A stretch of 64,000 bases of DNA from Bacteroidota bacterium (GTDB lineage Bacteria; Bacteroidota; Bacteroidia; Bacteroidales; VadinHA17). The notes below the pieces were generated by a model. That model was not told where the DNA came from. It saw only the letters and a program-made list of their open reading frames with translations, and searched no databases. Position numbers and translations under genes: made by a program. The stretch covers positions 1 through 64,000 of the forward strand of contig JADFDS010000004.1 in the NCBI GenBank assembly GCA_018262715.1, written 5' to 3'. Of the stretch, positions 54,707 through 64,000 are shown piece by piece. Position 1 is the stretch's first letter; each line of letters begins with the position of its first letter.

Positions 54707-56311
54707 TTATTTTCTGATACATGCCCTGACAAATCCGACGAACAGAGGGTGGGGTTTAATCACAGTGCTGCTGTACTCTGGATGAAACTGCACTCCCACG
54801 AACCACCTGTGGGACGGTATCTCAATGATTTCGACCAGGCCTGACTCAGGGTTGGTGCCGCATGCAATCATTCCTGCATTGCGGAAGTCGGCGAGGTATT
54901 TATTGTTGAACTCGTACCTGTGACGGTGACGTTCAGATATCTCTTCCTTCCTGTAGCACTTCCAGGCTTCAGATCCGTGAAGGAGTTCGCATTTGTAGCT
55001 TCCCAGCCTCATGGTTCCACCCTTCTCCGTAATGCTTTTCTGCTCCTCCATCAGGTCAATGACGGGGTGTTTTGCCTTGGGATTGATCTCGGTGGAATGA
55101 GCCCCCTCAAGCCCCAGAACATTCCTTGCAAATTCAATCACAGCACACTGCATACCCAGGCATATTCCCAGGAAAGGAATATCATTGGTGCGGGCATAAT
55201 TCACCGTAAGAATCTTGCCCTCTATGCCCCGAGAACCAAACCCCGGTGCCACAACAATGCCGTCATAGCCATCAAGCATTGTCCTGTAATTGGCATCAGT
55301 GATCTCCTCTGAATGAATCATTGTCACTTCCGCAGCGGCCTCATTTGCGGCCCCGGCATGTATAAACGACTCGGAGATGGATTTATAGGCGTCAGCCAGC
55401 TCAACATACTTGCCGACCAGCGCAATCCTCACCCGGTGCGCAGGGTTCTTGAGCTTATGCAGGAATTCCTTCCATTCTGCAAGGGAAGGTTCCTCGCCCG
55501 GAGACAGGCCAAGCTTCCGCAGAACCGTCAGGTCAAGCATCTCCTTCTGCATCATGAGAGGCACCTCATATATGGTGGAGACATCAATTGACTCCACCAC
55601 GGCGCCGGGTTCAACGTTGCAGAAGAGGGCCACTTTCTTCCTCAGATCCTCAGTCAGGGGATGTTCGGTGCGAAGCACCAGCACGTCAGGCTGTATCCCC
55701 TCTTCCAGCAGCATTTTTACCGAATGCTGCGTGGGCTTCGTCTTAAGCTCACCGGAAGCATGCAGGAATGGCACCAGCGTCAGGTGTATCACCACACAGT
55801 TCTGGGGACCGAGCTCCCACCGCATCTGCCTTACTGACTCAATATAGGGAAGCGATTCAATGTCACCCACCGTTCCGCCAATCTCCGTGATGACAATCTC
55901 ATAGTTGCCACCTGAACCCACAATCTTAATGCTCCGCTTGATCTCATCAGTGATGTGAGGTATGATCTGCACGGTCTTTCCAAGATAATCTCCCCGGCGC
56001 TCCTTGTTTATTACCGACTGGTATATCCTCCCTGTGGTGACGTTGTTTGCCTGGGTGGTGTGGACATTCAGGAAACGTTCGTAATGACCGAGGTCAAGAT
56101 CGGTCTCGGCGCCGTCAACGGTGACATAGCACTCGCCATGCTCATAGGGATTAAGGGTTCCCGGGTCGACATTTATATAAGGATCAAGCTTCTGAATGGT
56201 CACAGAATACCCGCGCGCCTGAAGGAGCTTCGCGAGGCTGGCAGAAATGATACCTTTGCCCAGCGATGACGTGACCCCGCCGGTTACAAAAACATACTTA
56301 ACGTCTGTCAC
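54707..56311 (-). CDS. pyrG: CTP synthase
   Basis: This 534-aa enzyme makes CTP from UTP, ATP and glutamine. The N-terminal synthase domain begins [12 protein letters not shown] with the ATP loop. The C-terminal glutaminase domain has the catalytic cysteine in [13 protein letters not shown] and HPEYSS. The start is GTG. It lies between a DUF349 gene (37 nt) and yidC (28 nt). Confidence 0.97.
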   Translation of the reverse strand: MTDVKYVFVTGGVTSSLGKGIISASLAKLLQARGYSVTIQKLDPYINVDPGTLNPYEHGECYVTVDGAETDLDLGHYERFLNVHTTQANNVTTGRIYQSVINKERRGDYLGKTVQIIPHITDEIKRSIKIVGSGGNYEIVITEIGGTVGDIESLPYIESVRQMRWELGPQNCVVIHLTLVPFLHASGELKTKPTQHSVKMLLEEGIQPDVLVLRTEHPLTEDLRKKVALFCNVEPGAVVESIDVSTIYEVPLMMQKEMLDLTVLRKLGLSPGEEPSLAEWKEFLHKLKNPAHRVRIALVGKYVELADAYKSISESFIHAGAANEAAAEVTMIHSEEITDANYRTMLDGYDGIVVAPGFGSRGIEGKILTVNYARTNDIPFLGICLGMQCAVIEFARNVLGLEGAHSTEINPKAKHPVIDLMEEQKSITEKGGTMRLGSYKCELLHGSEAWKCYRKEEISERHRHRYEFNNKYLADFRNAGMIACGTNPESGLVEIIEIPSHRWFVGVQFHPEYSSTVIKPHPLFVGFVRACIRK

Positions 56312-56348
56312 TGCTTATCCTCTTATGTTATTGGCTGAATGGGAATTA

Positions 56349-58481
56349 CTATTCCTCGTACATTGAACTGTCAATCAGCTTGACCTTTTCCTCAAGAATC
56401 TTGATATTCCGCCTGGCTTCGGCTATCTTTTCCTCCACCTCCCTGATCATTGTGTCAGCGTTGGCTGATTTTGCAAAGAAACCTATGTTATTCTCCCAGA
56501 GAACTATATCGCTCTCAAGCTGTTTGATCTTGCTGTAGAATTTTTCCCGTTCACCCCTCACTTTCCTTGCTGCGCGAGGATTTGATTTTGCACTGTCAAC
56601 CTTGCTGCTGTAGCGAAGGATATTCTTGTCCTCGTCATCAAGCTTCAGCTTGTCGAATTGCCTGTTGAGAACCTCCTTGTATCTGCGGGCTATCTCCTCC
56701 TTCCTGTTGAAGGGCACATATCCGATCTCTGTCCACCTTTTCTGGATATCCTTGAGCAGGTCGAAACCAGCCCTCATATCCTCACCCGGGTCAAATGCCT
56801 CAAGCTCATCCAGAATTGCCAGTTTGGCCTTGAGGTTATCTTCGTAGGAGGTATCCCTCCCTGCGAAGTATTCGGATTTCCGTGTAAAGAAGGTGTCACA
56901 GGCCTTGCGGAACCGCTTCCATACCTTCTCGGAGTATTTCTTCGGGACGGGCCCGATATCCTTCCACTCTTTCTGCAGCCGGATGAGCATCTCGCTGGTA
57001 TCCTTCCAGTCACTGCTCTCCTGCAGTGCTTCAGCCTTGAGACAGAGTTCAGTCTTGAGCTGGAGGTTCCTTACCTGGACCTCCTTGCTCTCGGCAAAGA
57101 ATGCCCGCTTCTTTTCAAAGAAGGTGTCGCAGGCTGCTCTGAACCGCTGGTAAATCTTGTTGTTGTGCTTCTTGGGAGCAAATCCGATAGTCTTCCACAG
57201 CTTCTGACATTCAAGTATAGCTTCTGACTTCTCCCTGAAGTCGGCAAAGGTAAGTATCTCTCCTGCTGCTATCTCTTCAACCTTCTCACAAAGTGCGGTC
57301 TTGGCATCGAGGTTGTGTTTCTGGTCATCCTTCTGCTTCTCGAAGAACTCATGATGCCTCTTGTTTACCTTTGAGGTTGCTTCGCGGAAACGTTCCCAAA
57401 CGTCATTCTTGTTTTCATGAGGAACCGGACCGATCTCACGCCACTGATTGTGGAAATCCTGCAATAGTTTGAAGGCGTTGACCGCATTGGGTTCAAGGAG
57501 CAGTTCCTCAGCCTTTTCACACAAAACAATCTTGGCCTCAAGGTTCTTCTTCAGGTCAAGGTCTCTCAGCTCACGGTTAATCTTTATATAGTCATAGAAG
57601 ATCTCGACACTGTGGTGATAGTTCTCCCACAGATCCTTGACGGCTGTCTGCGGCACAATGCCTATGCTATGCCATTCATTCTGAAGGTTCCGGAACTCCT
57701 GGAAGGTCTTGTTGATAGCCTCCTCACGGTTCACGAGATCTTTTATCTGTTCTATTATTTCAACCTTTTTGCGCAGATTGTCCTGTTTCTCACTCTCCTG
57801 TATCCTGTTAAGTTCACTTCTGCGGCTGCGGTAGGTTTCAAGGATGGTTTTGATCCTGTTCTCCAGATCATCGGGTTCAGGCCTGAATTCATCAATATTC
57901 CCGCCCTCCTTTGCAAAATTCAGCCTCTTCTCATTGAATTCCGCCTTTGTCTTCCTGTAAAAGTACTCCTTAATCCGGGCAACATCATCCATGATCTCGG
58001 CAGGAGGACGGTTCTCGACAATGAGGGCAAGCGTCTCCACGAGTTCCTTCCTTGAGAATCCGCTGTAGTCTACCGGGGGAAGCTCAATCTCATCATAGTT
58101 GACTGACTCCGTTTCAGCTGCATCGCCTTCAGGCGATGATTCCTCCGGAACAGCTTCTTCCTCTGCCTTTGCGTCGCCGGCGGCAATCTCTTCAGCTTCC
58201 TCAGCCACAGCATCGGAGGCAATTTCTTTCTCTTTATCAGTCAGAGCTTCGGAAGCAATCTCTTCAGCTTCCTCAGCTACGGCATCGGAGGCAACATCTT
58301 CCTCTTTATCAGGTACGGCATCGGCTGGAATATCTTCCCCATTTGCGGTTACGGATTCAGCGGCAGGCTGCCCGACCGCGTCAACCATTTCAGCATTCTC
58401 TTCCGCAGATTCGCTGGTCTTTTCTTTACCATCGAATTGTTCATCATGAACAGAGTCTTCCGGATTTCTTGTAGTCATCAT
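56349..58481 (-). CDS. DUF349 coiled-coil protein with acidic N-terminal repeats
   Basis: This 710-aa protein has five DUF349 repeats, recognisable by motifs such as WREIGPVPHENKNDVW, WKTIGFAPKKHNNKIY and WKDIGPVPKKYSEKVW, from about residue 210 to 640. Long helices suggest a coiled coil. The first 130 residues are acidic and disordered and contain a 24-residue tandem repeat. The molecular role of DUF349 is unknown. It is first in the pyrG-yidC unit. Confidence 0.85.
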   Translation of the reverse strand: MMTTRNPEDSVHDEQFDGKEKTSESAEENAEMVDAVGQPAAESVTANGEDIPADAVPDKEEDVASDAVAEEAEEIASEALTDKEKEIASDAVAEEAEEIAAGDAKAEEEAVPEESSPEGDAAETESVNYDEIELPPVDYSGFSRKELVETLALIVENRPPAEIMDDVARIKEYFYRKTKAEFNEKRLNFAKEGGNIDEFRPEPDDLENRIKTILETYRSRRSELNRIQESEKQDNLRKKVEIIEQIKDLVNREEAINKTFQEFRNLQNEWHSIGIVPQTAVKDLWENYHHSVEIFYDYIKINRELRDLDLKKNLEAKIVLCEKAEELLLEPNAVNAFKLLQDFHNQWREIGPVPHENKNDVWERFREATSKVNKRHHEFFEKQKDDQKHNLDAKTALCEKVEEIAAGEILTFADFREKSEAILECQKLWKTIGFAPKKHNNKIYQRFRAACDTFFEKKRAFFAESKEVQVRNLQLKTELCLKAEALQESSDWKDTSEMLIRLQKEWKDIGPVPKKYSEKVWKRFRKACDTFFTRKSEYFAGRDTSYEDNLKAKLAILDELEAFDPGEDMRAGFDLLKDIQKRWTEIGYVPFNRKEEIARRYKEVLNRQFDKLKLDDEDKNILRYSSKVDSAKSNPRAARKVRGEREKFYSKIKQLESDIVLWENNIGFFAKSANADTMIREVEEKIAEARRNIKILEEKVKLIDSSMYEE
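58184..58327. repeat. 72-nt tandem repeat in the DUF349 gene
   Basis: The segment beginning CAATCTCTTCAGCTTCCTCA at 58184 recurs at 58256, a 72-nt period that equals 24 codons. The second copy has diverged slightly. It codes part of the acidic N-terminal region (EEIASEALTDKEKEIASDAV). Confidence 0.7.
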
Positions 58482-58663
58482 TAATCCTTTTTCTTCAGTG
58501 CTTCATACAAAGGAGGATAGGATGAACCTCCCCCCTTTTTTTCAAACCACGAAAATAATGGATTATTGGTAAAACTCAAACCAATACCCCATTTAAATGA
58601 GGCGCAATGCCGGCAGAGCTTCAAATTGTTTATTTTTGCCTGTCAGATTCACGATCATCTACC

Positions 58664-58846
58664 ATGGAAAAGAAAGACATCATAATTCTTGTTGCGGCAT
58701 TTGTGCTTGCAGGCTTTTCTCTTTACAGGAAGTACATGAAGAAGAAAGAAAGCTCATCCGGCAACACGCCTCTCAAAAAATCTGGCAGAAGCAGCCTGAA
58801 GGACCAGGCGGATGATTACGAACCCTATTCCGGCGGGAAAAGCTGA
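58664..58846 (+). CDS. Small single-pass membrane protein
   Basis: This 60-aa protein starts at the ATG at 58664 (MEKKDIIILVAAFVLAGFSLYRKYMKKK). It has one helix (residues 6-21), a lysine-rich cytosolic flank and a hydrophilic tail ending YSGGKS. A TATTTTTG box (58631-58638) lies upstream. I do not recognise a family. It lacks a leader peptide with a double-glycine motif followed by a core, so it is not a convincing substrate of the neighbouring C39 exporter. Confidence 0.6.
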   Translation: MEKKDIIILVAAFVLAGFSLYRKYMKKKESSSGNTPLKKSGRSSLKDQADDYEPYSGGKS

Positions 58847-58864
58847 GAGCGGTGAAGAGCCGGT

Positions 58865-61051
58865 CTACCGGCCCATCTCAAGCTGGTCTCTGATAAGCCT
58901 GTAATACGTACCTTTCATGGCGGTAAGGCTTGCGTGTGTTCCCGATTCGGCCACCCTGCCTGCCTCAAGCACGACTATGTTGTCTGCATGCCGCACTGTG
59001 CTGAGCCTGTGAGCCACAACCACCACTGTTCGCCCGGCATAGAATTCCGCCAGGTTTTCGACGATCATTTTTTCGTTCGAGGCGTCAAGAGCGCTTGTGG
59101 CCTCGTCAAGGAGAAGAAGCGCGGGTTTCCTGTATACGACCCTGGCAATCAGGATCCGTTGCCGCTGACCCTGGCTGAGACCGTGGCCTCCCTGCCCGAC
59201 GCGGGTCTGGAGTCCTGATGGCAGCATGTCAAGCATGGGCTTCAGCCTGGCCACTCTTACTGCCTCTGCCACCTTTTCAGCGTCAGGATTCTCCACTCCG
59301 GGGGCAATGTTGCCCATTATGGTGTCCGGGAAAATATACCCCTCCTGCATTACGGCACCGGTATTCTTTCTTAGTGATGAGATTCTTATGTCTTCCAGCC
59401 TCGTACCTCCGATGTATATATCACCCTCCTCTGCCCTGTAGAAACCGAGCAGCATCTTCAACAGGGTGGTCTTCCCCGATCCGCTCTCCCCCACCACGGC
59501 AGTGACCTTGCCTGCCGGTATGGAAAGGTCCAGGTTGCGAAGGACCCATGGTGAACCCGGTCCCTCGTATCTGAAAGAGAGGTTTCTCACCTCGACATCT
59601 GCCTTTTCAGGCATCTCTGCAGCATCGGCTGCCACGGATTCTTCCTCGGGGGCCATGGCATGCACCTCGGCCAGCCGTTCAAGGCTGATCCTTGCATCCT
59701 GGGTGGCTCTCATGAAATTTACTATCTGTGAGACGGGGCCGTTAAGCTGCCCGGTGATGAACTGCACCGCCAGCATCATTCCCAGGGTCATTGAGCCGTT
59801 GATGACAAGTGTTGCTGAAATTACTGTAATGAAAATATTGACAGATTCGTGAATAAGCGTTCCCCCTGCGGTCTGGAACTGAAGTATCCTCAGTCCCCTG
59901 ATCCGGGTATTGTATATTGCGTGCTGCTGTGCCTCCCATTCCTTCCGGTTTGTGGCCTCGTTGCCGGCGAGCTTTATCTCCTGCATGCCGTTGACGATGT
60001 TGATCATCCTGTTCCCGGCCTCGGCCATCTGTATGAAACGCATGTTGTCAAGACGCTCGCGGGCCGGCATGAAAAGAGTGACATACAGTACGTAAAGGGC
60101 AGTGCCGGCGAGGAATATCAGCAACACCCTGGTGCTGTAGATCCCGAGGACCACCCCGAAAACCACAAAATTGAAAAGGGAAAAGAGAATGGCAAGGCTT
60201 GAAGAGGTCAGGTAATTCTCAATCCGGCTGTTGTCATCGATTCTCTGAAGTATATCGCCGTTCAGCTTTGTATCGAAGTAGGCAATCGGCAATCCCATCA
60301 GGCGGGCAAGGAAGTCCGAAACAATATTGATATTCAGTCTTGTACCCATATGCAGAAGAAGCCATCCCCGTGTGAATTCCACAGCGAGCCTTCCGGCAGT
60401 AAGGGCAAGCTGGCCGCTCAGCACAAGCCAGATGAACTTAATATCGCGTCCGGCTATCCCCCTGTCGATTATTGCCTGTGTCAGGAAGGGGAAGACAAGC
60501 TGGATGGCACTGGATACGAGCAAGCCGGCAATAAGGAAGATTATCTGCTTCCGGTAAGGTCTGAGGTAGGGCAGCAGGAATTCGAAGCCGCCCTTTGGCG
60601 GCGGATCATCATGCAGCGCTTCGAATCCGGGTCCGGGCTCCAGCAACAATGCCATCCCCGCAGGCTCACCGGCTGCCTCCCCGGATATCCATCCCTGCCT
60701 GAACTCATCCAGGGTCATTTTTATCCTGCCAATGGCAGGGTCACTAACCCAGACAGCTTTCTCACCAATCCTGTTGATGACTATGAAATGATTCTGATGC
60801 CAGTGCGCAATGCATGGCAGAGGAGCTTCCTCCCTGAGCCTGCTGAAGGGTATCTTCACCCCTGCAACCCTGAACCCGATACTCTCCGCCGCTGTTTTCA
60901 GACCCAGGAATGATACCCCTTCACGGGTGATCCATGCCTTTCTCCTTATTGTCTCAAGTGACAGACGTTTGCCATGACACATTGCCACCATGCTGATGCA
61001 TGCGGGCCCGCAATCCATGGCATCATGCTGCCTGACAAACGGAAATCTCAT
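58865..61051 (-). CDS. C39-peptidase-containing ABC exporter
   Basis: This 728-aa half-transporter starts with a C39 peptidase (C14 in DAMDCGPAC, H88 in HFIVI, D104 in SDPAIG). A six-helix transmembrane domain (about 160-430) and an ABC ATPase (Walker A GESGSGKTT, signature LSQGQRQR, Walker B LLLLDEATSALD) follow. Such proteins cleave double-glycine leader peptides and export the core. An ATG at 61072 and a TTG at 61093 also lie in frame; a TACATTTG box at 61075-61082 makes the ATG at 61051 the better start. No precursor peptide or HlyD-type partner is nearby. Confidence 0.85.
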   Translation of the reverse strand: MRFPFVRQHDAMDCGPACISMVAMCHGKRLSLETIRRKAWITREGVSFLGLKTAAESIGFRVAGVKIPFSRLREEAPLPCIAHWHQNHFIVINRIGEKAVWVSDPAIGRIKMTLDEFRQGWISGEAAGEPAGMALLLEPGPGFEALHDDPPPKGGFEFLLPYLRPYRKQIIFLIAGLLVSSAIQLVFPFLTQAIIDRGIAGRDIKFIWLVLSGQLALTAGRLAVEFTRGWLLLHMGTRLNINIVSDFLARLMGLPIAYFDTKLNGDILQRIDDNSRIENYLTSSSLAILFSLFNFVVFGVVLGIYSTRVLLIFLAGTALYVLYVTLFMPARERLDNMRFIQMAEAGNRMINIVNGMQEIKLAGNEATNRKEWEAQQHAIYNTRIRGLRILQFQTAGGTLIHESVNIFITVISATLVINGSMTLGMMLAVQFITGQLNGPVSQIVNFMRATQDARISLERLAEVHAMAPEEESVAADAAEMPEKADVEVRNLSFRYEGPGSPWVLRNLDLSIPAGKVTAVVGESGSGKTTLLKMLLGFYRAEEGDIYIGGTRLEDIRISSLRKNTGAVMQEGYIFPDTIMGNIAPGVENPDAEKVAEAVRVARLKPMLDMLPSGLQTRVGQGGHGLSQGQRQRILIARVVYRKPALLLLDEATSALDASNEKMIVENLAEFYAGRTVVVVAHRLSTVRHADNIVVLEAGRVAESGTHASLTAMKGTYYRLIRDQLEMGR

Positions 61052-61165
61052 CTTGCAGAAGGAATGACTCATTGCAAATGTAAATATATCCAATTAAAGC
61101 CGACTCACGCCGTTGAACTTAAAATGTGCGCCCCTGCATATTAACTGTATCGATTGCGGAAATTG

Positions 61166-61173
61166 TATATTTG
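61166..61173 (+). promoter_or_regulatory. Bacteroidota -7 box (TATATTTG) of the sigma factor gene
   Basis: TATATTTG matches TAnnTTTG and lies 17 nt before the TTG start at 61191. A -33 box is not clear at 20 nt upstream. It supports transcription beginning close to the start codon. Confidence 0.45.
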
Positions 61174-61190
61174 CCAATTAAACCGCTTGT

Positions 61191-61757
61191 TTGGGATTAT
61201 TCAGGAAGTACTCGGACCTTGACATCATTGATGGAGTCAGGCGGCAGGATAACCGTATCCTGTCATACCTGTATGATTCCTACTACGAGATGGTCAGTGA
61301 CTATGTCAGGAAGAACAGCGGTACTGAGGATGATGCAGGCGAGGTAATGCAGGAATCGGTTGTAAACCTGTACAGGCAGGTCACCACCGGAGAGTTCTCG
61401 GTGAAGGCTGACCTCAAGGGCTATTTTTTCGGGATGGCGAGGAATGTCTGGAACGCGCAGCTGAGGCACCGCTCCAGGCTGGTCCATTTTGAGACCGAAC
61501 CTGCCGATCATTCATCATCCGAGGATCTGACCAGGGCTACGCTTGAGCGAATAGTTGCCCGTTCATTCGCACTTCTTGCAGAGGATTGCCAGACGGTGCT
61601 CACCCTCTACGGAGACGGACTGTCTTACGAAGAGATTGCCAGCAGGATGGGATTGAAAAATGCTGCCTATGCCAGGAGAAAAAAGTATCTCTGCAAGGAA
61701 GCCCTGATGGAGATCATCAAGACAGATCCGGAATTTCATGATCTGGGTCCCCTGTAA
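61191..61757 (+). CDS. ECF-type RNA polymerase sigma factor
   Basis: This 188-aa sigma-70 family protein shows region 2 (IDGVRRQDNRILSYLYDSYY ... DDAGEVMQESVVNLYR) and region 4 (LTLYGDGLSYEEIASRMGL). No anti-sigma gene sits beside it. The frame closes with a TAA at 61179, four codons before TTG at 61191, and the next ATG codon falls within region 2 (residue 33), so TTG must be the start. The 3' end overlaps the convergent CHAT gene by 22 nt. Confidence 0.85.
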   Translation: MGLFRKYSDLDIIDGVRRQDNRILSYLYDSYYEMVSDYVRKNSGTEDDAGEVMQESVVNLYRQVTTGEFSVKADLKGYFFGMARNVWNAQLRHRSRLVHFETEPADHSSSEDLTRATLERIVARSFALLAEDCQTVLTLYGDGLSYEEIASRMGLKNAAYARRKKYLCKEALMEIIKTDPEFHDLGPL

Positions 61758-64000
61758 ACCAGGGCCACCAGCGCCGTAGCCACCAGCAACAGAAGAAGAA
61801 GGGAGATATAAAGTGTGACCCTGTTATACCACAGGGGGGTGTCATCTCCGTAGATGACGAGCGCCGACCAGTAATATGGATGAGACCGTCCCTGGTCAGC
61901 CGTCCTGAGGAATTTCAGCCGTGCATTGCGCAGTGCGGAACTCTTTGTCTGTCCGCTTCTCATATTCTTGTAAAAGGAGTGTATAACCTCCGAGGCTGAG
62001 GCGTCATCCACCTCCCACATCGACATCACTGCCGATCGGCTCCCGGCATAGAGGAATCCGCGGGCAAGGCTGAGTATTCCTTCTCCGCCTGCCAGGATGC
62101 CACTGCCTGTGTTGCATGAGCTGAGGACAACCATCATTGCCTTAAGCGGGAGGCTGTAAACCTCGTATGTGTTGAGCATTCCGTCATCACGGCTATCCTC
62201 ACTGCCGGCAAAGAGCATTTTTGAAAAGGCAGGCCGGCTGTCATCCACGAGGGTATGCATTGCCAGGTGAATGATATCGTAACCGGGCGCCTCACGCTTG
62301 AAGGTCTCCTCGCTGGCCTCCCGGGCGAGGTAAGCCCTGCCACCACACTGGCTGACAGCATCTTCAGCCTCAATAAGGGCGGCCGGAAGCTCCCTGATCT
62401 CTCCCCTGAGGGTGGGCCACGCTGCAAGAACAGAATCAGAGATCTCCATCCCTTCGTACGTCGGGGCAAAGGCAACAAGCTTGTTGTTGAATCTCCGGGT
62501 TCTCTGCATTGTCTCTGATGAAAGGGTGACACTGTAAATATAAGAGAAACGATACTTCTTCAAAGCAAACGGAGCCTCCCGGTACAGAAGCCCGGGACTG
62601 CGAAACTCTTCAGTCACAAGCGTCTCAAACGGAAGATAGGAAAGGATGTTGTCAGGCGATATAACTATCTTGTCACCAACAAGGTATGGTTCGGCGGGCT
62701 CGATCAGTATGCGGTATAGGCTGTAGGCCATATCCATATACTCATTGAACGGGGCACGTGATCCGCTTGTCCTGGGGGTGGTTGACAGTATCCCGCGAAA
62801 GCGGTGAAGAGTGTCAAAAAAACCTGAATCGATCTCCCGGGTGATAACCTTATTCCCCCTGCTGTTGGCAACAAGGATATAAAGCCTGTCTGACGTCAGG
62901 ACATAGCTGAGCAGATTCGACCTTCTGCCGATGACCTTTCCCACATCGCCGGGCGAAGCCACCTCATTCCTGTATTTCAGGTTATAGTAAGAAGGATATT
63001 GTTCTTCAAAGATGCGGTTTAGCGAGTCACGTGACCTGAGCAGCCTGAAGGTGACACTTTCCCATGTAGCCAGTCGCTGCGAATCAGGAACTGCCTTAAG
63101 CTGCTCACTGGCAATCAGTTCCCTGTAAAAACCGGTCTGCCGTCTGATTTCCGCTTCGAGACCGGCCAGCTCAGCAGGAAGGGAAAAACGTGCGGCGTTC
63201 AACTCACGGATCGAAGCCAGGAATCCTGCCACTTTGCTCCTTTCGGAATACTCAAATATCCCTTCCAGGGCTTCGCGGCTGTGATCTGCCTCATAAAGCC
63301 TTACATAGTTGCCGATCATGCCTGTATAGAGATCCCTTGAATATGTGCTGAAGCTGGTCCGGCTTTCATCCTCGCTCAGTTCAAGGCGCTGACGGTCATA
63401 CAGGGAAGTAATTTTCCTGCCGGTTGCCACCGCCTGCCGGTCATAATGGCTGTCGTGTGCAACATTCGCGAGGGCATCCAGGGCAGCATACCTTATTTCA
63501 AGGATATCAACGTCATCCTCGGAAAATACCGCCGGTGCCGCGAGATTACCTCCGGAGCCTGCCTCTGCTCCGGCGGCCGGGGAATGAGCTCCCGTCAGGA
63601 ATTCCATTTCATCGGTTATCCTCAGAACCTCGGCATATTTTCCCGCGTTGGCAAGTGACTGCGCATACTTGACCGTAAAGAACTTTGACACTGACACATC
63701 CCATGGATTGGCCCGCACATAGCTGAAACACTGTTCATAAAGAGCCAGTGAGCGTGCACTGCCGCCCCGGGTGCTGTTAATGAAGTCAGCAAAGGAAACG
63801 AGCATCATGAAGTATTCCCTGCTTTCGGGCCCGTAGATGTTTCTTACCCGTGCAATACCCTCCTCCAGCACCCTTTCCCCTTCACTGATCTGCCCCGACT
63901 GACCCAGCAGATTTGAATAATTGATATATAAAAGGTATTTATCCTGAGCATTCTTTTCGTCCTTTATCGCCAGCCCTCTCCTGAAGTATTCCTCAGCCTT
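61736..64000 (-). CDS. TPR-CHAT protein, 5' end beyond the window
   Basis: This open frame runs to the window edge without a stop, so the true start is outside. The N-terminal visible part (from 64000 to about 63300) has helical TPR-like repeats. A CHAT (caspase-like) domain follows with the catalytic histidine in IIHLAMHTLVDD and cysteine in LSSCNTGSG, plus the GFLYAGSRSAVMSMWEVDD block. A transmembrane helix (YISLLLLLLVATALVALVYR) ends the protein. Such proteins are membrane-anchored and may be proteases in signalling or defence. The neighbouring sigma factor is convergent. Confidence 0.85.
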   Translation of the reverse strand, partial: KAEEYFRRGLAIKDEKNAQDKYLLYINYSNLLGQSGQISEGERVLEEGIARVRNIYGPESREYFMMLVSFADFINSTRGGSARSLALYEQCFSYVRANPWDVSVSKFFTVKYAQSLANAGKYAEVLRITDEMEFLTGAHSPAAGAEAGSGGNLAAPAVFSEDDVDILEIRYAALDALANVAHDSHYDRQAVATGRKITSLYDRQRLELSEDESRTSFSTYSRDLYTGMIGNYVRLYEADHSREALEGIFEYSERSKVAGFLASIRELNAARFSLPAELAGLEAEIRRQTGFYRELIASEQLKAVPDSQRLATWESVTFRLLRSRDSLNRIFEEQYPSYYNLKYRNEVASPGDVGKVIGRRSNLLSYVLTSDRLYILVANSRGNKVITREIDSGFFDTLHRFRGILSTTPRTSGSRAPFNEYMDMAYSLYRILIEPAEPYLVGDKIVISPDNILSYLPFETLVTEEFRSPGLLYREAPFALKKYRFSYIYSVTLSSETMQRTRRFNNKLVAFAPTYEGMEISDSVLAAWPTLRGEIRELPAALIEAEDAVSQCGGRAYLAREASEETFKREAPGYDIIHLAMHTLVDDSRPAFSKMLFAGSEDSRDDGMLNTYEVYSLPLKAMMVVLSSCNTGSGILAGGEGILSLARGFLYAGSRSAVMSMWEVDDASASEVIHSFYKNMRSGQTKSSALRNARLKFLRTADQGRSHPYYWSALVIYGDDTPLWYNRVTLYISLLLLLLVATALVALVYRGPRS

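Noticed and set aside
58664-58846. RiPP precursor for the C39 exporter
   Set aside because: It has a transmembrane helix at the N-terminus and no leader/core layout. The terminal GGKS is at the end with no core after it.
61736-63871. CHAT protein as complete gene starting at GTG 63871
   Set aside because: The reading frame stays open with TPR-like sequence to position 64000, so the start is outside the window.

Overview
The window reads as a chromosomal segment of an anaerobic or microaerobic member of the Bacteroidota, most likely Bacteroidales-like. The evidence is a complete Bat (aerotolerance) operon, a type IX secretion C-terminal sorting domain, a BtuB/BtuG-type vitamin B12 uptake locus, GH92 and GH130 mannan/N-glycan enzymes, DUF349, DUF4105 and TrkH proteins, and Bacteroidota promoters of the form TTG/TTTG-N19-20-TAnnTTTG in front of several genes. 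Start codons mostly lack strong Shine-Dalgarno sequences, as is usual in this phylum. I see no insertion sequences, phage genes or CRISPR array. I do not assign a genus.

Left part (1-8.5 kb): a GH130 mannosylglucose phosphorylase comes first. It is followed by a tight five-gene unit: lysine 2,3-aminomutase, two D-Ala-D-Ala-ligase-like ATP-grasp enzymes, a GNAT acetyltransferase and a DUF486 membrane protein. I read this unit as a candidate undescribed pathway that builds and acylates a beta-lysine-containing product. Next come a threonine aldolase, uracil-DNA glycosylase and a Cys/Met-type PLP enzyme. 8.5-12.3 kb: a molybdopterin oxidoreductase without a TAT signal, a fused iron-sulfur/membrane-anchor subunit and a small lipoprotein. 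12.3-21 kb: the moxR-DUF58-batA-batB-batC-batD-batE operon, with one extra small secreted protein.

Middle part (21-36.5 kb): DUF4105 protein, glycerol kinase, a cytidylate-kinase-like protein, an SDR epimerase, a methyltransferase, a cold-shock gene with terminators, TrkH, tRNA-Arg(UCU), two tandem aconitase-family LeuC-LeuD fusions, an AraC regulator, a strongly structured non-coding RNA with its own promoter and U-tract, a BioG-like hydrolase, a YihY/BrkB protein and a ComB-like phosphatase.

Right part (36.6-64 kb): a thioredoxin-fold lipid/periplasm protein is followed by the B12 locus on the minus strand: cobalamin riboswitch, btuB, btuG, a T9SS-sorted serine protease, btuF, btuC and btuD. 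Then comes a LacI-transglutaminase-GH92 operon and a housekeeping DUF349-pyrG-yidC operon. The window ends with a small membrane protein, a C39-peptidase ABC exporter, an ECF-like sigma factor and a TPR-CHAT protein whose 5' part lies beyond the window edge.
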